Notes under the pieces: model-generated
The model's database searches: none
Seen by the model: only the letters and a program-made list of their open reading frames with translations
What the model was told of the DNA's origin: nothing
Shown here: positions 1-11,030 of the stretch, piece after piece
Layout of the letters: every line of letters starts with the position of its first letter
Numbering within the stretch: position 1 is the stretch's first letter
Position numbers and translations under genes: made by a program
Source: Rhodospirillales bacterium BBD 1991-14
GTDB lineage: Bacteria > Pseudomonadota > Alphaproteobacteria > Kiloniellales > Kiloniellaceae
Assembly: GCA_001657395.1 (NCBI GenBank)
Contig: LYSY01000013.1
Coordinates: 1 to 62,948, forward strand
DNA length: 62,948 bases
Reading direction: 5' to 3'

Positions 1-122
1 ACAACGTGTCGATGTCGGTGGAGCTGATCGCGCCGATCGCGATGGACGAAGGCCTGCGCTTTGCCATCCGCGAAGGCGGCCGCACCGTCGGCGCCGGCGT
101 CGTCGCCGGGATCAGTAAGTAA
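1..122 (+). CDS. tuf: Elongation factor Tu, C-terminal end (partial)
   Basis: Only the last 39 codons are in the window, read from base 3 to the TAA at 120-122. The visible peptide holds the EF-Tu C-terminal signature [15 protein letters not shown] and ends in GISK. EF-Tu delivers aminoacyl-tRNA to the ribosome as a GTP complex. Lying directly before rpsJ, it is the last gene of the str operon, the usual neighbour of the S10 operon. The 5' part lies outside the window. Confidence 0.95.
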   Translation, partial: NVSMSVELIAPIAMDEGLRFAIREGGRTVGAGVVAGISK

Positions 123-138
123 GAGAGATGTTCTTGAC

Positions 139-173
139 GCGCCTGCCCAATCCCGGGCAGGCGCCGATTTTTT
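139..173 (+). terminator. Intrinsic terminator or attenuator between tuf and rpsJ
   Basis: A 10-bp perfect stem (GCGCCTGCCC at 139-148 with GGGCAGGCGC at 155-164) encloses a 6-nt loop. It is followed after three bases by six T residues at 168-173, a classic rho-independent structure. It sits only 16 bp before the rpsJ start, so it could end the str transcript or partly attenuate read-through into the S10 operon. No separate rpsJ promoter can be placed between hairpin and gene. Confidence 0.8.
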
Positions 174-188
174 GGATGGCGCTGAATT

Positions 189-503
189 ATGGACAGCCAA
201 GACATTCGCATTCGCCTCAAGGCCTTTGATCACCGAGTGCTCGACCAGTCGACCTCGGAGATCGTCGGCACGGCGAAACGCACCGGGGCCCAGGTGCGCG
301 GACCCATTCCGCTGCCGACCCGAATCGAGAAGTACACGGTGCTGCGTTCGCCGCACATCGACAAGAAGAGCCGTGAGCAGTTCGAGATTCGGACCCACAA
401 GCGCCTTCTGGATATCGTCGATCCGACGCCGCAGACCGTCGACGCCCTGATGAAGCTCGACCTCGCCGCCGGCGTCGACGTCGAGATCAAGCTGAAGGGC
501 TGA
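189..503 (+). CDS. rpsJ: 30S ribosomal protein S10
   Basis: The 104-residue protein has normal S10 length and the family core [14 protein letters not shown] near the N-terminus, with [20 protein letters not shown] in the middle. S10 is a 30S head protein and, as NusE, part of the antitermination complex. It is the first gene of the S10 cluster, 16 bp after the preceding hairpin and 4 bp before rplC. Family assignment is secure. Confidence 0.98.
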   Translation: MDSQDIRIRLKAFDHRVLDQSTSEIVGTAKRTGAQVRGPIPLPTRIEKYTVLRSPHIDKKSREQFEIRTHKRLLDIVDPTPQTVDALMKLDLAAGVDVEIKLKG

Positions 504-507
504 GGCC

Positions 508-1284
508 ATGCGGACCGGTTTGATCGCACAGAAGATGGGCATGACCCGGGTGTTCACGCCGGAGGGCGAGAACGTGCCGGTGACCGTGCTGCAGATGAAC
601 AATTGCCAGGTGGTGGCGGTGCGCACTTCGGAGAAGGACGGCTACGATGCCGTTCAACTGGGTGTGGACAAGGCCAAGCCGAACCGGGTGAGCAAGCCCC
701 TGCGCGGCCACTTCGCCAAGGCGAAGGTCGAGCCCAAGCGCCGGCTGGCCGAGTTCCGGGTGTCCAACGATGCGCTGCTCGAGGTGGGACAGGAGCTTTC
801 CGCCGCCCACTTCGTCGCGGGCCAGCACGTGGACGTGACCGGATCGTCGATCGGCAAGGGCTTCGCGGGCGCCATGAAGCGGCACAACTTCGCCGGCCTG
901 CGCGCCAGCCACGGCGTTTCGATTTCGCACCGGGCCCACGGCTCGACCGGTAACAGCCAGGACCCCGGCAAGGTCTTCAAAGGCAAGAAGATGGCCGGCC
1001 ACATGGGTGACCGACGGGTGACGACCCAGAACCTGGAAGTCGTCTCGGTGGACGAGGACCGCGGCCTGATTCTGGTCAAGGGTGCGGTGCCGGGCGCCGA
1101 GGGCGGCTGGGTGCTGATCCGCGACGCGGTGAAGCGCAATCCGCCTGAGAATGTGCCGTTCCCGGCGGGGCTTCGCGAGGCTGCGGCCAAGGACGCACCG
1201 GCTGAAGAAGAGGCGGCGCCTGAGGCGGCCGAGGCCGAAGCGCAGCCCGAGGCTGGCGCCGACGAAGAGAAGAAGGACCAGTAA
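508..1284 (+). CDS. rplC: 50S ribosomal protein L3
   Basis: At 258 residues this is longer than the roughly 210 of E. coli L3. It starts [15 protein letters not shown] and contains the conserved stretch [20 protein letters not shown] followed by [15 protein letters not shown], the loop that reaches towards the peptidyl-transferase centre. The extra length is a low-complexity Ala/Glu tail from about residue 226 to the end. L3 helps initiate 50S assembly. It lies 4 bp after rpsJ and 2 bp before rplD, so it is cotranscribed. Confidence 0.97.
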   Translation: MRTGLIAQKMGMTRVFTPEGENVPVTVLQMNNCQVVAVRTSEKDGYDAVQLGVDKAKPNRVSKPLRGHFAKAKVEPKRRLAEFRVSNDALLEVGQELSAAHFVAGQHVDVTGSSIGKGFAGAMKRHNFAGLRASHGVSISHRAHGSTGNSQDPGKVFKGKKMAGHMGDRRVTTQNLEVVSVDEDRGLILVKGAVPGAEGGWVLIRDAVKRNPPENVPFPAGLREAAAKDAPAEEEAAPEAAEAEAQPEAGADEEKKDQ

Positions 1285-1286
1285 CC

Positions 1287-1907
1287 ATGAAATGTCCGGT
1301 TACGACCCTTGAGAACAAGAAGGCTGGCGAGATCGATCTCGACGATACCGTCTTCGGCCTGCAGCCGCGCAAGGACATCCTGGCGCGGATGGTGAACTGG
1401 CAGCTGGCCAAGCGCCGCTCCGGTACGCACAAGGTCAAGACGCGCGGCGAGATTTCCGGTTCGACCCGCAAGCTTTACCGCCAGAAGGGCACGGGCAACG
1501 CCCGCATGGGCTCTGCCCGTACCACGCAGCGCCGTGGCGGCGCCACGGTCTTCGGGCCGGTTGTGCGCGACCACAGCCACAGCCTGACCAAGAAGCTGCG
1601 TAAGCTGGGTCTGAAGACGGCGCTCTCGGCCAAGGCGGCGGAAGGCAAGCTGATCGTGGTCGAGGACGTGGCGGTCAAGGAGCCGAAGACGGCGGAACTG
1701 GCGAAGAAGTTCGCGGCGCTCGGCTGGTCCTCGGCCCTGATCATCGACGGTGCTGCCGTTGACGGCGGCTTTGCACGGGCGGTGCGCAACATCCCCCTGG
1801 TGGATGTGCTGCCCCAGCAGGGCGCCAATGTGTACGACATCCTGCGCCGCGACACCCTGGTGCTGACCAAGGGTGCGGTGGAAGCGCTGGAGGCGCGACT
1901 GAAATGA
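1287..1907 (+). CDS. rplD: 50S ribosomal protein L4
   Basis: This 206-residue protein has the L4 features: the extended loop with [24 protein letters not shown] (shown in part) that lines the exit tunnel, and the C-terminal Rossmann-like half with ALIID and [19 protein letters not shown]. In E. coli L4 also represses its own operon; whether that applies here cannot be seen. Its stop overlaps the rplW start as ATGA, indicating translational coupling. Confidence 0.97.
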   Translation: MKCPVTTLENKKAGEIDLDDTVFGLQPRKDILARMVNWQLAKRRSGTHKVKTRGEISGSTRKLYRQKGTGNARMGSARTTQRRGGATVFGPVVRDHSHSLTKKLRKLGLKTALSAKAAEGKLIVVEDVAVKEPKTAELAKKFAALGWSSALIIDGAAVDGGFARAVRNIPLVDVLPQQGANVYDILRRDTLVLTKGAVEALEARLK

Positions 1908-2236
1908 GCAGGGCCCGCCCAATCAAGAAAGAGACCGCGACGGTTTCCAAGGAACGCATGTACGAGGTGATCCGCCGCCCGGTGGTGACGGAAAAATCCA
2001 CCCTCGGTTCCGAGCACAACCAGGTGACCTTCGTGGTGCCGCTGGACGCTACCAAGCGTGAGATCAAGGCGGCGGTCGAGGAGTTGTTCAAGGTGAAGGT
2101 GAAGGCTGTGAACACCCTGCGCCAAAAGGGCAAGGTGAAACGCTTCCGCGGCCAGCTCGGCAAGCGCAGCGACGCCAAGAAGGCCTTCGTCACGCTGGAT
2201 GAGGGTCACAGCATCGACGTGACCACGGGGGTCTAG
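1904..2236 (+). CDS. rplW: 50S ribosomal protein L23
   Basis: The 110-residue reading begins at the ATG overlapping the rplD stop. A second ATG at 1958 would start at [14 protein letters not shown], the usual beginning of the conserved domain. The ATGA overlap favours the longer form, which adds 18 N-terminal residues. L23 sits at the tunnel exit and binds trigger factor and SRP. Conserved features include the VVTEKST motif and the basic [22 protein letters not shown] segment (quoted in part). It is followed 4 bp later by rplB. Confidence 0.95.
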   Translation: MSRARPIKKETATVSKERMYEVIRRPVVTEKSTLGSEHNQVTFVVPLDATKREIKAAVEELFKVKVKAVNTLRQKGKVKRFRGQLGKRSDAKKAFVTLDEGHSIDVTTGV

Positions 2237-2240
2237 AGCC

Positions 2241-3071
2241 ATGGCGCTGAAGAATTTCAATCCGACGACGCCGGGCCGCCGCAATCTGGTTCTGGTGGAC
2301 CGCGGCGACCTGTGGAAAGGCAAGCCGGTCAAAAAGCTGACCGAAGGCCTGACCAAGAATGGCGGGCGCAACAACACCGGCCGGATCACCGCGCGCCGCC
2401 GTGGCGGCGGCCACAAGCGGCTGTACCGCGTGGTCGACTTCAAGCGGCGCAAGTTCGATGTGCCGGCCAAGGTCGAGCGCCTGGAGTACGACCCCAACCG
2501 CAGCGCTTTCATCGCCCTGATCCAGTACGAGGACGGCGAGCAGAGCTATATCCTGGCGCCGCAGCGCCTTGCGGTCGGCGATACCGTGCTTTCCGGCGAG
2601 CGCGCGGACATCAAGCCCGGCAATGCCATGCCGCTGTCGTCGATTCCGGTCGGCACCATCATCCACAATGTGGAGATGAAGGCCGGCAAGGGCGGGCAGA
2701 TCGCGCGGGCCGCGGGTACCTACGTGCAGTTGGTGGGCCGCGATGCGGGCTATGCGCTGCTGCGCCTGGGCTCCGGCGAGGTGCGCATGGTGCGGGCCGA
2801 CTGCATGGCTTCGATCGGCGCGGTCTCCAATCCCGACAAGGCCAATGCCAAGCTCGGCAAGGCCGGCCGCAAGCGTTGGATCGGCAAGCGCCCCTCCGTG
2901 CGCGGCGTCGCCATGAACCCGGTCGACCACCCCCACGGCGGCGGCGAGGGCCGCACCTCGGGCGGCCGCGACCCGGTCACCCCCTGGGGCAAGCCCACCA
3001 AGGGCGCCAAGACCCGGCGTAACAAGAAGACCGACTCACTGATCGTGCGTCGCCGTCACAAGAAGCGATAG
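2241..3071 (+). CDS. rplB: 50S ribosomal protein L2
   Basis: This 276-residue protein has the standard L2 length. It carries the N-terminal [19 protein letters not shown], the central [16 protein letters not shown], and near the C-terminus [19 protein letters not shown], whose histidine is tied to peptidyl-transferase centre function. L2 is a primary 23S rRNA binder needed for subunit association. It is in tight operon context, 4 bp after rplW and 12 bp before rpsS. Confidence 0.98.
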   Translation: MALKNFNPTTPGRRNLVLVDRGDLWKGKPVKKLTEGLTKNGGRNNTGRITARRRGGGHKRLYRVVDFKRRKFDVPAKVERLEYDPNRSAFIALIQYEDGEQSYILAPQRLAVGDTVLSGERADIKPGNAMPLSSIPVGTIIHNVEMKAGKGGQIARAAGTYVQLVGRDAGYALLRLGSGEVRMVRADCMASIGAVSNPDKANAKLGKAGRKRWIGKRPSVRGVAMNPVDHPHGGGEGRTSGGRDPVTPWGKPTKGAKTRRNKKTDSLIVRRRHKKR

Positions 3072-3083
3072 GAGAGCGCATCC

Positions 3084-3362
3084 GTGTCACGCTCTGTTTG
3101 GAAAGGTCCCTTCGTCGACAGCTATCTGCTGAAAAAGGCAGAGGCGTCGCGCGGCTCGGGTCGCAACGAGATCATCAAGACCTGGTCCCGCCGCTCGACC
3201 ATCATGCCGCAGTTCGTGGGGCTGACGTTCGGGGTCTACAACGGCAAGAAGTTCCTGCCGGTGCTGGTGACCGAGAACATGGTGGGCCACAAGTTCGGCG
3301 AGTTCGCGCCGACGCGCACCTTCTACGGCCACGCGGCCGACAAGAAGGCCAAGAGAGGTTAG
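3084..3362 (+). CDS. rpsS: 30S ribosomal protein S19
   Basis: The 92-residue product starts at a GTG with GGAG about 10 bases upstream; no closer ATG fits. [19 protein letters not shown] at the N-terminus and [22 protein letters not shown] in the centre are S19 hallmarks (second quoted in part of the protein). S19 forms a complex with S13 in the 30S head and contacts tRNA and the intersubunit bridge. Four bases separate it from rplV. Confidence 0.97.
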   Translation: MSRSVWKGPFVDSYLLKKAEASRGSGRNEIIKTWSRRSTIMPQFVGLTFGVYNGKKFLPVLVTENMVGHKFGEFAPTRTFYGHAADKKAKRG

Positions 3363-3366
3363 TTCG

Positions 3367-3747
3367 ATGGGTAAGCCGAAGCATCCCGGCCGTCTGTCCG
3401 AGACCGAAGCGCGCACTGTTGTGCGCAACCTGCGCAGCAGCCCGCAGAAGCTGAACCTGGTGGCGGCCTCGATCCGTGGCCTCTCGGCGGAGGCCGCGCT
3501 GGCTGAGTTGACCTTCTCCAAGCGCCGCATAGCCAACGATGTGAAGAAGGCGCTGCAGTCGGCGATCGCCAATGCGGAGAACAATCACCAGCTGGACGTC
3601 GACCGCCTCTATGTCTCCGAGGCCTCGGTCGGCCGCAGCTTTGTCATGAAGCGCTTCCGTGCCCGTGCGCGCGGTCGCGCCGGACGGATCATGAAGCCCT
3701 GGAGCCGCCTGACCGTGGTGGTCCGTGAGCGCGAGGAAACGGCGTAA
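3367..3747 (+). CDS. rplV: 50S ribosomal protein L22
   Basis: At 126 residues it matches L22. [20 protein letters not shown] begins the fold, and the C-terminal hairpin region [21 protein letters not shown] is the extension that lines the exit tunnel near the macrolide site (both quoted in part). Its TAA overlaps the ATG of rpsC (TAATG), so rpsC translation is probably coupled to it. Confidence 0.96.
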   Translation: MGKPKHPGRLSETEARTVVRNLRSSPQKLNLVAASIRGLSAEAALAELTFSKRRIANDVKKALQSAIANAENNHQLDVDRLYVSEASVGRSFVMKRFRARARGRAGRIMKPWSRLTVVVREREETA

Positions 3748-4424
3748 TGGGTCAAAAAGTCAATCCGATCGGCCTTCGGCTGGGAATCAACCGGACCTGG
3801 GATTCCCGCTGGTTCGCGGACGATAACTACGCGGACCTGCTGCACGAGGATCTGCGCATCCGCAAGTACCTGCGCAAGCGCCTGCAGCAGGCCGGCGTGT
3901 CGCGGATCGTCATCGAGCGGCCGGCCAAGAAGGCACGGATCACCATCCACACCGCCCGCCCGGGCGTGGTCATCGGCAAGAAGGGCGCCGACATCGAGAA
4001 GCTGCGCGGCGCCCTGCAGAAGATGACGCAGAGCGAGGTGCACCTGAACATCGTCGAGATCCGCAAGCCGGAGATCGATGCCCGGCTGGTGGCCGAGAAC
4101 ATCGCCAGCCAGCTGGAGCGCCGGGTCGCCTTCCGCCGCGCCATGAAGCGCGCGGTGCAGTCCGCCATGCGCCTCGGCGCCAGCGGCATCCGCATCAACT
4201 GCGGCGGCCGCCTGGGCGGCGCCGAGATCGCGCGGACGGAGTGGTACCGCGAGGGCCGCGTGCCCCTGCACACCCTGCGCGCCGACGTCGACTACGGCGA
4301 GGCGACGGCGCAGACCACCTACGGCGCCTGCGGCGTCAAGGTGTGGGTGTTCAAGGGCGAGATTCTGGCCCACGACCCCATGGCCCAGGACAAGCGGGCG
4401 CAGGACGCCCAGGCGGGGCGCTGA
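3747..4424 (+). CDS. rpsC: 30S ribosomal protein S3
   Basis: This 225-residue protein begins [20 protein letters not shown], the invariant S3 start. The KH-domain motif [15 protein letters not shown] is at about residues 72-86, and the C-terminal domain contains [21 protein letters not shown]3 lines the mRNA entry tunnel and contributes to ribosomal helicase activity. The start overlaps the rplV stop. A 39-bp gap then leads to rplP. Confidence 0.98.
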   Translation: MGQKVNPIGLRLGINRTWDSRWFADDNYADLLHEDLRIRKYLRKRLQQAGVSRIVIERPAKKARITIHTARPGVVIGKKGADIEKLRGALQKMTQSEVHLNIVEIRKPEIDARLVAENIASQLERRVAFRRAMKRAVQSAMRLGASGIRINCGGRLGGAEIARTEWYREGRVPLHTLRADVDYGEATAQTTYGACGVKVWVFKGEILAHDPMAQDKRAQDAQAGR

Positions 4425-4463
4425 GCGCACGGCCTGATCAGTAGAGTTTGAGGAACGACAGCG

Positions 4464-4886
4464 ATGCTGCAGCCGAAACGAACGAAATACAGGAAGGCCC
4501 ACAAGGGCCGCATCCATGGCAAGGCCAAGGGCGGCACGACGCTGAACTTCGGCGCCTATGGCCTGAAGGCGACCAGCCCGGGCCGCGTCTCGGCGCGTCA
4601 GATCGAGGCTGCACGGCGGACCATCACGCGCCACATGAAGCGTGTCGGCAAGCTGTGGATCCGCGTCTTCCCGGACGTGCCGGTGTCCTCCAAGCCCGCC
4701 GAAGTGCGGCAGGGCAAGGGCAAGGGCTCGCCGGAGTGGTGGGCCGCGCGGGTCAAGCCGGGCCGGGTGCTCTTCGAACTGGAAGGCGTGCCCCAGGAAC
4801 TGGCGCGCGAGGCTTTCATTCTGGCCTCTGCGAAGCTGCCGGTGAATACGAAGTTCATCACCCGCCTCGGCGGTGAGGAGGGCTAG
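4464..4886 (+). CDS. rplP: 50S ribosomal protein L16
   Basis: The 140-residue L16 starts [19 protein letters not shown] and contains [21 protein letters not shown] and [19 protein letters not shown] (first quoted one residue over its core). It organises the A-site region and tRNA accommodation. In other bacteria a conserved Arg in this protein is hydroxylated; that cannot be judged here. It is followed 3 bp later by rpmC. Confidence 0.97.
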   Translation: MLQPKRTKYRKAHKGRIHGKAKGGTTLNFGAYGLKATSPGRVSARQIEAARRTITRHMKRVGKLWIRVFPDVPVSSKPAEVRQGKGKGSPEWWAARVKPGRVLFELEGVPQELAREAFILASAKLPVNTKFITRLGGEEG

Positions 4887-4889
4887 GTC

Positions 4890-5087
4890 ATGAAGGCCGG
4901 AGATCTGCGGACCAAGTCCGTCGACGAATTGAAGGACACGCTGGTGAACCTGCGCAAGGAGCAGTTCAACCTGCGTTTCCAACAGGCGAGCGGTCAGCTC
5001 GAAAATACGGCGCGGGTGCGGCAGGTTCGCCGCGACATCTCGCGAATCAAAACGATCCTGCGCGGTATGCAGCAGGCGGCATCTTAG
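4890..5087 (+). CDS. rpmC: 50S ribosomal protein L29
   Basis: The 65-residue two-helix protein reads [20 protein letters not shown] at the start and [15 protein letters not shown] near the end, typical of L29. It lies by the tunnel exit next to L23. It is placed in the invariant rplP-rpmC-rpsQ order, with 13 bp to rpsQ. Confidence 0.95.
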   Translation: MKAGDLRTKSVDELKDTLVNLRKEQFNLRFQQASGQLENTARVRQVRRDISRIKTILRGMQQAAS

Positions 5088-5100
5088 GAGTTACGAGGCT

Positions 5101-5346
5101 ATGCCGCGTCGTGTCTTGCAAGGAGTGGTGGTGAGTGACAAGGGCGACAAGACGATCACCGTCTTGGTCGAGCGCCGGGTCATGCACCCCGTCTACAAGA
5201 AGTTCATCAAGCGCTCCAAGCGCTATCACGCCCATGACGAGGGCAACCGGTTCCATATCGGCGATACCGTGCGTATCCGCGAATGCCGCCCGATTTCCAA
5301 GTCCAAGACTTGGGAAGTCGTGGCGGACGGCGATCAGGCCGCTTAG
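5101..5346 (+). CDS. rpsQ: 30S ribosomal protein S17
   Basis: This 81-residue OB-fold protein starts [20 protein letters not shown]. It contains [20 protein letters not shown] and ends with the family motif [16 protein letters not shown] (first two quoted to family core). S17 is a primary 16S rRNA binder of the 30S body. An AGGAG-like site (taggag) lies upstream of the ATG. Confidence 0.96.
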   Translation: MPRRVLQGVVVSDKGDKTITVLVERRVMHPVYKKFIKRSKRYHAHDEGNRFHIGDTVRIRECRPISKSKTWEVVADGDQAA

Positions 5347-5367
5347 GGCAAGGAAAGGGCGAGACCG

Positions 5368-5736
5368 ATGATCCAGATGCAGACGCAGCTAGACGTCGCC
5401 GATAACTCGGGCGCCCGGCGGGTGCAGTGCATCAAGGTGCTGGGCGGCTCGAAGCGCAAGACCGCCGGCGTGGGTGATGTCATCGTCGTTTCCGTGAAGG
5501 AGGCGATCCCGCGCGGCCGCGTGAAAAAGGGCGACGTGCACCAGGCGGTGATCGTGCGCACGGCAAAGGAAATCCGTCGTGGCGACGGCAGCACCATCCG
5601 CTTCGACAACAACGCGGCGGTGCTGATCAACAAGCAAGGGGAGCCGATCGGGACCCGTATCTTCGGTCCGGTGACGCGTGAACTTCGCCAGAAGAATTTC
5701 ATGAAGATCATCTCCCTGGCGCCAGAGGTGCTGTGA
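5368..5736 (+). CDS. rplN: 50S ribosomal protein L14
   Basis: The 122-residue protein has exact L14 length, beginning [20 protein letters not shown] and containing [21 protein letters not shown]14 forms part of an intersubunit bridge and is the docking site of the silencing factor RsfS. Its TGA overlaps the rplX start (TGATG). Confidence 0.97.
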   Translation: MIQMQTQLDVADNSGARRVQCIKVLGGSKRKTAGVGDVIVVSVKEAIPRGRVKKGDVHQAVIVRTAKEIRRGDGSTIRFDNNAAVLINKQGEPIGTRIFGPVTRELRQKNFMKIISLAPEVL

Positions 5737-6059
5737 TGGCCAAGAAGTTCAAGATCAAGAAGGGCGACAAGGTGGTGGTGACCACCGGCCGCGACAAGGG
5801 CAAGCAGGGCGAGGTTCTGCGTGTGCTGCGCGCCGACGACCGCGTGCTGGTGCAGGGCATCAACATGGTCAAGCGCCACACCGCGCCGACCCAGGCTTCC
5901 CCCGGCGGCATCGTCGAGAAGGAAGCCTCGATCCACATTTCCAACGTCGCCCATGTCGACCCCAAGTCCGGTCAGGCGACCCGCGTCGGCTTCAAGCTGG
6001 ACAAGGACGGCAACAAGCAACGGATTGCCAAGCGGTCCGGCGAAGCCATCGATTTCTGA
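5736..6059 (+). CDS. rplX: 50S ribosomal protein L24
   Basis: The start is placed at the ATG overlapping the rplN stop, giving 107 residues. An in-frame GTG three bases earlier is possible but less likely. The KOW motif is visible as [20 protein letters not shown], followed by [21 protein letters not shown] (both in part). L24 is one of the two assembly-initiator proteins of the 50S subunit. Seventeen bases precede rplE. Confidence 0.96.
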   Translation: MAKKFKIKKGDKVVVTTGRDKGKQGEVLRVLRADDRVLVQGINMVKRHTAPTQASPGGIVEKEASIHISNVAHVDPKSGQATRVGFKLDKDGNKQRIAKRSGEAIDF

Positions 6060-6075
6060 GCGAAGGTCAGTGAAC

Positions 6076-6618
6076 ATGAAACCGCGCTTGAAAGAGCACT
6101 ACGATACCGAGCTGAAGCCCTCCCTGATGAAGGAGTTCAGCTACAAGAACCACATGGAGGTTCCGCGCCTGGAGAAGATCGTCATCAACATGGGCGTGGG
6201 CGAAGCCGTGGCGGATTCGAAGAAGATCAAGTCGGCCGTCAACGAGATGACGCTGATTGCCGGCCAGGCCCCGGTGGTGACCAAGGCCAAGAAGTCGGTC
6301 GCCAGCTTCAAGCTGCGCGAAGGCATGGCGGTGGGCTGCAAGGTCACGCTGCGGCGCGAGCGGATGTACGAGTTCCTCGATCGCCTGGTGACCATCGCCC
6401 TGCCGCGGGTCCGCGACTTCCGCGGCCTCTCGGGCAAGAGCTTCGACGGGCGCGGCAACTATGCCATGGGCCTGAAGGAACAGATCGTGTTCCCGGAGAT
6501 CGACTACGATTCGGTCGACGAGATCCGCGGTATGGACATCGTGATTTGCACGACAGCCAAGAGCGACAAGGAAGCCAAGGCCCTCTTGAGCGGCTTCCAG
6601 TTGCCGTTTCGGGCCTAG
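6076..6618 (+). CDS. rplE: 50S ribosomal protein L5
   Basis: The ATG at 6076 gives 180 residues, the family length; an in-frame GTG at 6070 is an alternative. The open frame extends further upstream over rplX, but that part is out of register with it. Conserved pieces are [30 protein letters not shown] and [21 protein letters not shown]5 binds 5S rRNA and contacts P-site tRNA. Confidence 0.97.
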   Translation: MKPRLKEHYDTELKPSLMKEFSYKNHMEVPRLEKIVINMGVGEAVADSKKIKSAVNEMTLIAGQAPVVTKAKKSVASFKLREGMAVGCKVTLRRERMYEFLDRLVTIALPRVRDFRGLSGKSFDGRGNYAMGLKEQIVFPEIDYDSVDEIRGMDIVICTTAKSDKEAKALLSGFQLPFRA

Positions 6619-6638
6619 GGTCGGAAGGAAGAAGAGTT

Positions 6639-6944
6639 ATGGCGAAAAAGAGTGCCGTTCAGAAAGACAAGGCCCGCAGGAAGTTGGTGGACCGCTATTC
6701 CGGCAAGCGCGCCGCGCTGAAGGCGATCGCGCGTGACCGTACGCTGCCGCCGGAAGAGCGTTTTCAGGCCTATCTGAAACTTGCTGAATTGCCGCGCAAC
6801 TCGGCCAAGGGCCGTCTGCGCAACCGCTGCCAGGTGACCGGGCGCCCGCGGGGCGTCTACCGCAAGTTCAAGCTGTCGCGTATTTCTCTGCGCGACCTGG
6901 CTTCGGTCGGTCAGATCCCTGGCATGGTTAAGTCGAGCTGGTAG
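6639..6944 (+). CDS. rpsN: 30S ribosomal protein S14 (zinc-independent form)
   Basis: The ATG at 6639 gives 101 residues starting [17 protein letters not shown], with a GGAAGAAGAG purine tract upstream. This is the long S14 form without the CXXC zinc ribbon: the only cysteine is in [20 protein letters not shown]14 is a late-assembling protein of the 30S head. The open frame continues upstream over rplE but is not in that gene's frame. Confidence 0.96.
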   Translation: MAKKSAVQKDKARRKLVDRYSGKRAALKAIARDRTLPPEERFQAYLKLAELPRNSAKGRLRNRCQVTGRPRGVYRKFKLSRISLRDLASVGQIPGMVKSSW

Positions 6945-6958
6945 GAGGTAGTCGGGCG

Positions 6959-7357
6959 ATGGCGATGAGCGATCCCCTCGGAGATATGCTGACGCGTATC
7001 CGGAATGGGCAGCGGACCGGAAAGAGCAAGGTCCGGGCGCCGGCTTCGAAGCTGCGTGCCAATGTCCTGGAGGTTTTGCAGCGCGAAGGCTACATCCGCG
7101 GTTACAAAACCGAGGACGTGCACAGCGGCTTCAGCGAGGTCGAGATTGAGCTGAAGTACAACGACGGCGCGCCAGTGATCCAGGAGATCTCCCGCGTGTC
7201 GCGCCCCGGGCGCCGCGTGTATTCGAAGATCAAGGAGCTGCCGCGGTTTTACAACGGCCTCGGTATCACCATCCTGTCGACGCCGCGCGGGGTCATGTCC
7301 GACCAGGAAGCCCGGGCGGCCAATGTCGGCGGCGAAGTGCTTTGCCGCGTCTTCTAA
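6959..7357 (+). CDS. rpsH: 30S ribosomal protein S8
   Basis: This 132-residue protein begins [18 protein letters not shown] and closes with the S8 signature [20 protein letters not shown] (in part), typical of the C-terminal rRNA-binding domain. S8 binds the central domain of 16S rRNA and in E. coli represses the spc operon post-transcriptionally. A GGAGG-type site (taggaggtag) precedes the start. Confidence 0.97.
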   Translation: MAMSDPLGDMLTRIRNGQRTGKSKVRAPASKLRANVLEVLQREGYIRGYKTEDVHSGFSEVEIELKYNDGAPVIQEISRVSRPGRRVYSKIKELPRFYNGLGITILSTPRGVMSDQEARAANVGGEVLCRVF

Positions 7358-7385
7358 AGACGCAAGCGTTGAGGGACTGACAGTC

Positions 7386-7919
7386 ATGTCACGAGTAGGC
7401 AAGAACCCGGTCGAGGTGCCCAGCGGCGTCGAAGTCGCAATCAAGGGCGGTCTGGTCTCGGCCAAGGGCAAGCTTGGAACGCTGGATTTCGAGGCGAGCG
7501 ACGACGTCGTCATCAGCCAGGAAGACGGCAAGATCTGGGTCAAGCCGGCCAATGAAGGCAAGCGCGCCCGCGCCATGTGGGGCACGGTGCGTTCGCGCAT
7601 CCAGAACATGGTGATCGGCGTTTCCGAAGGCTTCACCAAGAACCTGGAGATCAACGGCGTCGGCTATCGTGCGGCGGTCCAGGGCCAGTCCCTGAACCTG
7701 CAGCTCGGCTTCAGCCACGATGTCGCCTATCCGATCCCCGAGGGCATCACCGTCAAGTGCGAGAAGCCGACCTCGATCGCCGTGAGCGGTGCGGACAAGC
7801 AGAAGGTCGGCCAGGTGGCGGCGGAGATCCGCAGCTATCGTCCCCCCGAGCCTTACAAGGGCAAGGGCGTGAAGTACGCGGATGAAGTCATCCTGCGCAA
7901 GGAAGGCAAGAAGAAGTAA
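7386..7919 (+). CDS. rplF: 50S ribosomal protein L6
   Basis: The ATG at 7386 gives 177 residues beginning [17 protein letters not shown]. The open frame extends upstream over the end of rpsH. The C-terminal motif [20 protein letters not shown] is the L6 signature (in part). L6 lies near the sarcin-ricin loop and the factor-binding site. It is followed 4 bp later by rplR. Confidence 0.97.
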   Translation: MSRVGKNPVEVPSGVEVAIKGGLVSAKGKLGTLDFEASDDVVISQEDGKIWVKPANEGKRARAMWGTVRSRIQNMVIGVSEGFTKNLEINGVGYRAAVQGQSLNLQLGFSHDVAYPIPEGITVKCEKPTSIAVSGADKQKVGQVAAEIRSYRPPEPYKGKGVKYADEVILRKEGKKK

Positions 7920-7923
7920 GACG

Positions 7924-8286
7924 ATGAAGACTTCACAGCAGCTACAGAATCGGCGCAAGCAGCGGGTTCGGTCTGGCCTGCGCCGCAAGTCCAGCGAGCG
8001 GCCGCGCCTTTCGGTGTTCCGTTCCGGCCGGCACATCTACGCCCAGGTGATCGACGACGGCCAGGGCAGGACCCTTGCGGCCGCCTCGACCGTCGATGCG
8101 TCGCTGAAGGAAAAGATCAAGAACGGTGCCGACAAGGCGGCAGCGGCCGAGGTCGGCAAGCTGGTCGCCGAACGCGCCGTAGCAGCGGGCATCAAAGAGG
8201 TCGTCTTCGACCGCGGCAGTTACCTCTTTCACGGGCGTGTGAAGGCCTTGGCCGATGCCGCGCGTGAAGGCGGTTTGACGTTCTAA
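7924..8286 (+). CDS. rplR: 50S ribosomal protein L18
   Basis: The start at 7924 gives 120 residues, [20 protein letters not shown] onward. [18 protein letters not shown] and the terminal [20 protein letters not shown] (in part) are L18 features. L18 brings 5S rRNA into the 50S subunit together with L5. It is cotranscribed with rplF and rpsE. Confidence 0.96.
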   Translation: MKTSQQLQNRRKQRVRSGLRRKSSERPRLSVFRSGRHIYAQVIDDGQGRTLAAASTVDASLKEKIKNGADKAAAAEVGKLVAERAVAAGIKEVVFDRGSYLFHGRVKALADAAREGGLTF

Positions 8287-8300
8287 GGAAAGATAAGGCT

Positions 8301-8876
8301 ATGGCACGAGGACCCCGCGAGGGACGCTCACGCGACGACCGCCGGCAGCGCGACAACGACGAGCCGGAACTGATCGAGAAGCTGGTTGGCATCAACCGCG
8401 TTGCCAAGGTGGTCAAGGGCGGCCGGCGCTTCGGCTTCGCCGCGCTGGTCGTCGTCGGCGACGGCCGCGGCCGGGTCGGCCACGGTCATGGCAAGGCGCG
8501 CGAGGTGCCGGAGGCCATCCGCAAGGCCACCGAGCAGGCGAAGAAGGACATGGTGCGCGTACCGCTGCGCGAAGGGCGCACCCTGCACCACGACATCCGC
8601 GGGCGCTTCGGTGCCGGCAAGGTGCTGCTGCGCGCGGCCGAGGCCGGCACCGGCATCATCGCCGGCGGCCCGATGCGCGCCATCTTCGAGGCGCTGGGCG
8701 TGCAGGACGTCGTCGCCAAGTCGGTGGGCAGTTCCAACCCGCACAACATGATCCGCGCGACCTTCGAGGCGCTGGGCCGCAGTGCCAGCCCCCGCATGGT
8801 CGCCCAGCGCCGCGGCAAGAAGGTGGCCGAGGTGCTCGGCCGCCGCGACACCGCGGCTGCCGAAGCCAGGGAGTAG
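8301..8876 (+). CDS. rpsE: 30S ribosomal protein S5
   Basis: At 191 residues this is slightly longer than E. coli S5 because of a basic N-terminal segment. The double-stranded RNA-binding-like domain is seen in [20 protein letters not shown] and the C-terminal domain in [20 protein letters not shown]5 helps decoding accuracy; changes in it give spectinomycin resistance or ram phenotypes in model species. Confidence 0.97.
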   Translation: MARGPREGRSRDDRRQRDNDEPELIEKLVGINRVAKVVKGGRRFGFAALVVVGDGRGRVGHGHGKAREVPEAIRKATEQAKKDMVRVPLREGRTLHHDIRGRFGAGKVLLRAAEAGTGIIAGGPMRAIFEALGVQDVVAKSVGSSNPHNMIRATFEALGRSASPRMVAQRRGKKVAEVLGRRDTAAAEARE

Positions 8877-8883
8877 ACCTGCC

Positions 8884-9078
8884 ATGTCTGCGGCAAAGAA
8901 GACCGTAAAGGTGACCCAGATCGCCAGCCCCATCGGCCGGACCAAGGACCAGCGGGCGACCCTGGTGGGCCTGGGTCTCAACAAGATGAACCGCTCGCGC
9001 GAGCTGGAAGACACACCGGCAGTGCGCGGCATGATCAACAAGGTCAGCCATTTGGTGCGCGTCGAAGGCGAAGGCTGA
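8884..9078 (+). CDS. rpmD: 50S ribosomal protein L30
   Basis: The ATG at 8884 gives 64 residues: [20 protein letters not shown], then [20 protein letters not shown]. This is a normal small L30 and lies in the conserved place between rpsE and rplO. A 57-bp spacer follows before rplO. Confidence 0.95.
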   Translation: MSAAKKTVKVTQIASPIGRTKDQRATLVGLGLNKMNRSRELEDTPAVRGMINKVSHLVRVEGEG

Positions 9079-9135
9079 GGCGCGAAACAGGCGGAACAAG
9101 GCGCTGTGAGGCCGCTCCGCTGAGGGTGAAAAGTC

Positions 9136-9645
9136 ATGAAAATCAATCAGTTGAGCGATAATCCCGGGGCCGCCAAGGCACGCAAGCGGATCGGCCGCGG
9201 TATCGGCTCCGGCACCGGCAAGACCTCCGGCCACGGGCACAAGGGTCAGAAGGCGCGTTCCGGCGTCGCCATCAAGGGCTTCGAGGGCGGCCAGATGCCC
9301 CTGCATCGGCGCCTGCCCAAGCGCGGCTTCAACAACATCTTCGCCAAGTCCTACAAGGTGGTGAACCTGGGCCGCCTGCAGTCGGCCATCGATGCCGGCC
9401 GTCTGGACGCCAAGAAGCCGGTCGACGCTGCGGCGCTGCGCGAAGCCGGCGTGGTGAAGACCGCGCGCGACGGCATCCGCTTGCTTGCAAAGGGTGAATT
9501 GAAGGCCAAGATAGATATCACGGTGGCCGGCGCCTCGAAGGCGGCGGTGGAAGCCGTGGAAAAGGCCGGCGGCAGCGTGACCGTGGTGCAGAAGGCGCCT
9601 GTGGCTGCCGCTGAAGCGGCTGAGGCCGCCCCGGCTTCGGAATGA
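9136..9645 (+). CDS. rplO: 50S ribosomal protein L15
   Basis: This 169-residue protein has the glycine-rich N-terminal extension [20 protein letters not shown] that threads into 23S rRNA, and the globular half with [20 protein letters not shown]. The last 15-20 residues are a low-complexity Ala/Glu tail. L15 is a late 50S assembly protein. It precedes secY as in most bacteria. Confidence 0.97.
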   Translation: MKINQLSDNPGAAKARKRIGRGIGSGTGKTSGHGHKGQKARSGVAIKGFEGGQMPLHRRLPKRGFNNIFAKSYKVVNLGRLQSAIDAGRLDAKKPVDAAALREAGVVKTARDGIRLLAKGELKAKIDITVAGASKAAVEAVEKAGGSVTVVQKAPVAAAEAAEAAPASE

Positions 9646-9686
9646 TCGGGGGGCTGCGGCCAACCCGAACGCGAGAGACCTAGCCC

Positions 9687-11026
<1,340 letters not shown>

Positions 11027-11030
<4 letters not shown>

